The notes below the pieces were generated by a model. That model worked only from the letters and a program-made list of their open reading frames with translations. It was not told the origin of the DNA and did not search any database. Of a stretch of 64,000 nucleotides of DNA, positions 63,917-64,000 are shown one piece after another; position 1 is the stretch's first letter, and every line of letters begins with the position of its first letter. Position numbers and translations under genes: made by a program. This stretch comes from Sphingomonas horti (GTDB taxonomy: Bacteria; Pseudomonadota; Alphaproteobacteria; Sphingomonadales; Sphingomonadaceae): positions 91,774-155,773 of the forward strand of contig NZ_WQMS01000002.1 of NCBI RefSeq assembly GCF_009753715.1, read 5' to 3'.

Positions 63917-64000
63917 ACTAGAGCGTTTTCAGCTTAGGTAGCGGCATAGCCACAGTTGCGGAGATAGTTTGCGCATTCGGCTGGCGGGAAGCGGTCGAGG
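63917..64000 (-). mobile_element. End of an IS630-type insertion sequence, cut by the window edge
   Basis: The last reading frame on the minus strand is the C-terminus of an IS630-family transposase, and its stop at 63934 is followed by GAAAACGCTCTAG and then TA, the target dinucleotide that IS630 elements duplicate. The terminal inverted repeat probably runs from just after the TA at about 63917-63918. The other end lies outside the window, so neither completeness nor the target duplication can be tested here. Confidence 0.65.
63934..64000 (-). CDS. IS630 family transposase, C-terminal fragment
   Basis: Twenty-one codons and a TAA are visible. The peptide reads LDRFPPAECANYLRNCGYA then A and T, which fits the end of IS630-type DDE transposases, where F-x-P-x-E-C-x-N-Y and a final GY-A pattern are conserved. 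The catalytic domain lies to the right of the window. The assignment rests on this short tail and on the TA-flanked end nearby. Confidence 0.7.
   Translation of the reverse strand, partial: LDRFPPAECANYLRNCGYAAT

Overview
The window is high-GC, densely coding chromosomal DNA of an alphaproteobacterium, most probably a sphingomonad (Sphingomonas or a close relative). Support for this comes from the hemE-hemJ-rho start, the mnmE-mnmG-rsmG-parA-parB block, a PEPxxWA-CTERM sorting signal, a large TonB-dependent receptor, a SUV3-type helicase next to an S4 protein, fdxA and carD, several small sphingomonad-type DUF proteins, and palindromic intergenic repeats. No rRNA, tRNA, CRISPR array or prophage was seen. 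The only mobile element is the end of an IS630-type insertion sequence at the right edge.

Layout. 1-3.9 kb: hemE, hemJ, rho and a TerC-type membrane protein, likely just to one side of oriC. 3.9-6.2 kb: a small accessory patch with a palindromic repeat, a DUF4304-like gene broken by an amber stop, a dienelactone hydrolase, an O6-alkylguanine repair methyltransferase and DUF6489. 6.2-12.3 kb: the tRNA-modification and chromosome-segregation block with two perfect parS sites, then infC, probably started at ATC. 12.3-15.3 kb: a TonB-dependent receptor whose leader can form mutually exclusive hairpins, one of which hides its ribosome binding site. 15.4-24.3 kb: glnD, a GNAT enzyme, thrS, a DUF898/M48 peptidase pair, DUF6356 and a hydrolase. 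24.3-28.5 kb: TPR protein, glyoxalase I, SIMPL protein, nitronate monooxygenase, glyoxalase II and a secreted DUF6491-like protein. 28.5-37.9 kb: acyl-CoA ligase, gamma-glutamyltransferase, pyrD, malic enzyme, bamE, cytochrome bc1 chaperone, DUF177 and ssb. 38-44.3 kb: feoA and a frameshifted feoB, COQ9, a DMT exporter, an ene-reductase and a cytochrome P450. 44.4-48.8 kb: ribD-ribE-ribB-ribH behind tonB and a small membrane-protein gene. 48.8-52.7 kb: thyA, aldo/keto reductase, folA and an acyl-CoA synthetase. 52.7-59.6 kb: PEP-CTERM protein, FemAB/GNAT protein, RarD, a lipoprotein, DUF486, a glycine-zipper protein, DUF1801 and an M23 peptidase. 59.7-64 kb: SUV3-like helicase, S4 protein, FdxA, CarD with a strong terminator, then the IS630 end.

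Functional threads. ParA, ParB and the two parS sites make a complete centromere system near the origin. GloA and GloB form the glutathione-dependent methylglyoxal route. ThyA and FolA complete the folate/thymidylate cycle. RibD, RibE, RibB and RibH make riboflavin, although RibB carries a GTP cyclohydrolase II-like domain with no zinc cysteines, so the first step must be encoded elsewhere. TonB, the TonB-dependent receptor and FeoAB relate to metal or nutrient uptake. COQ9, the bc1 chaperone and DHODH relate to the quinone pool.

Most of the window is ordinary core genome. The items most worth checking are the competing hairpins in front of the TonB-dependent receptor, the palindromic repeat fused in frame into ribD, the GC-tract frameshift in feoB, the parS pair, and the ATC start of infC.
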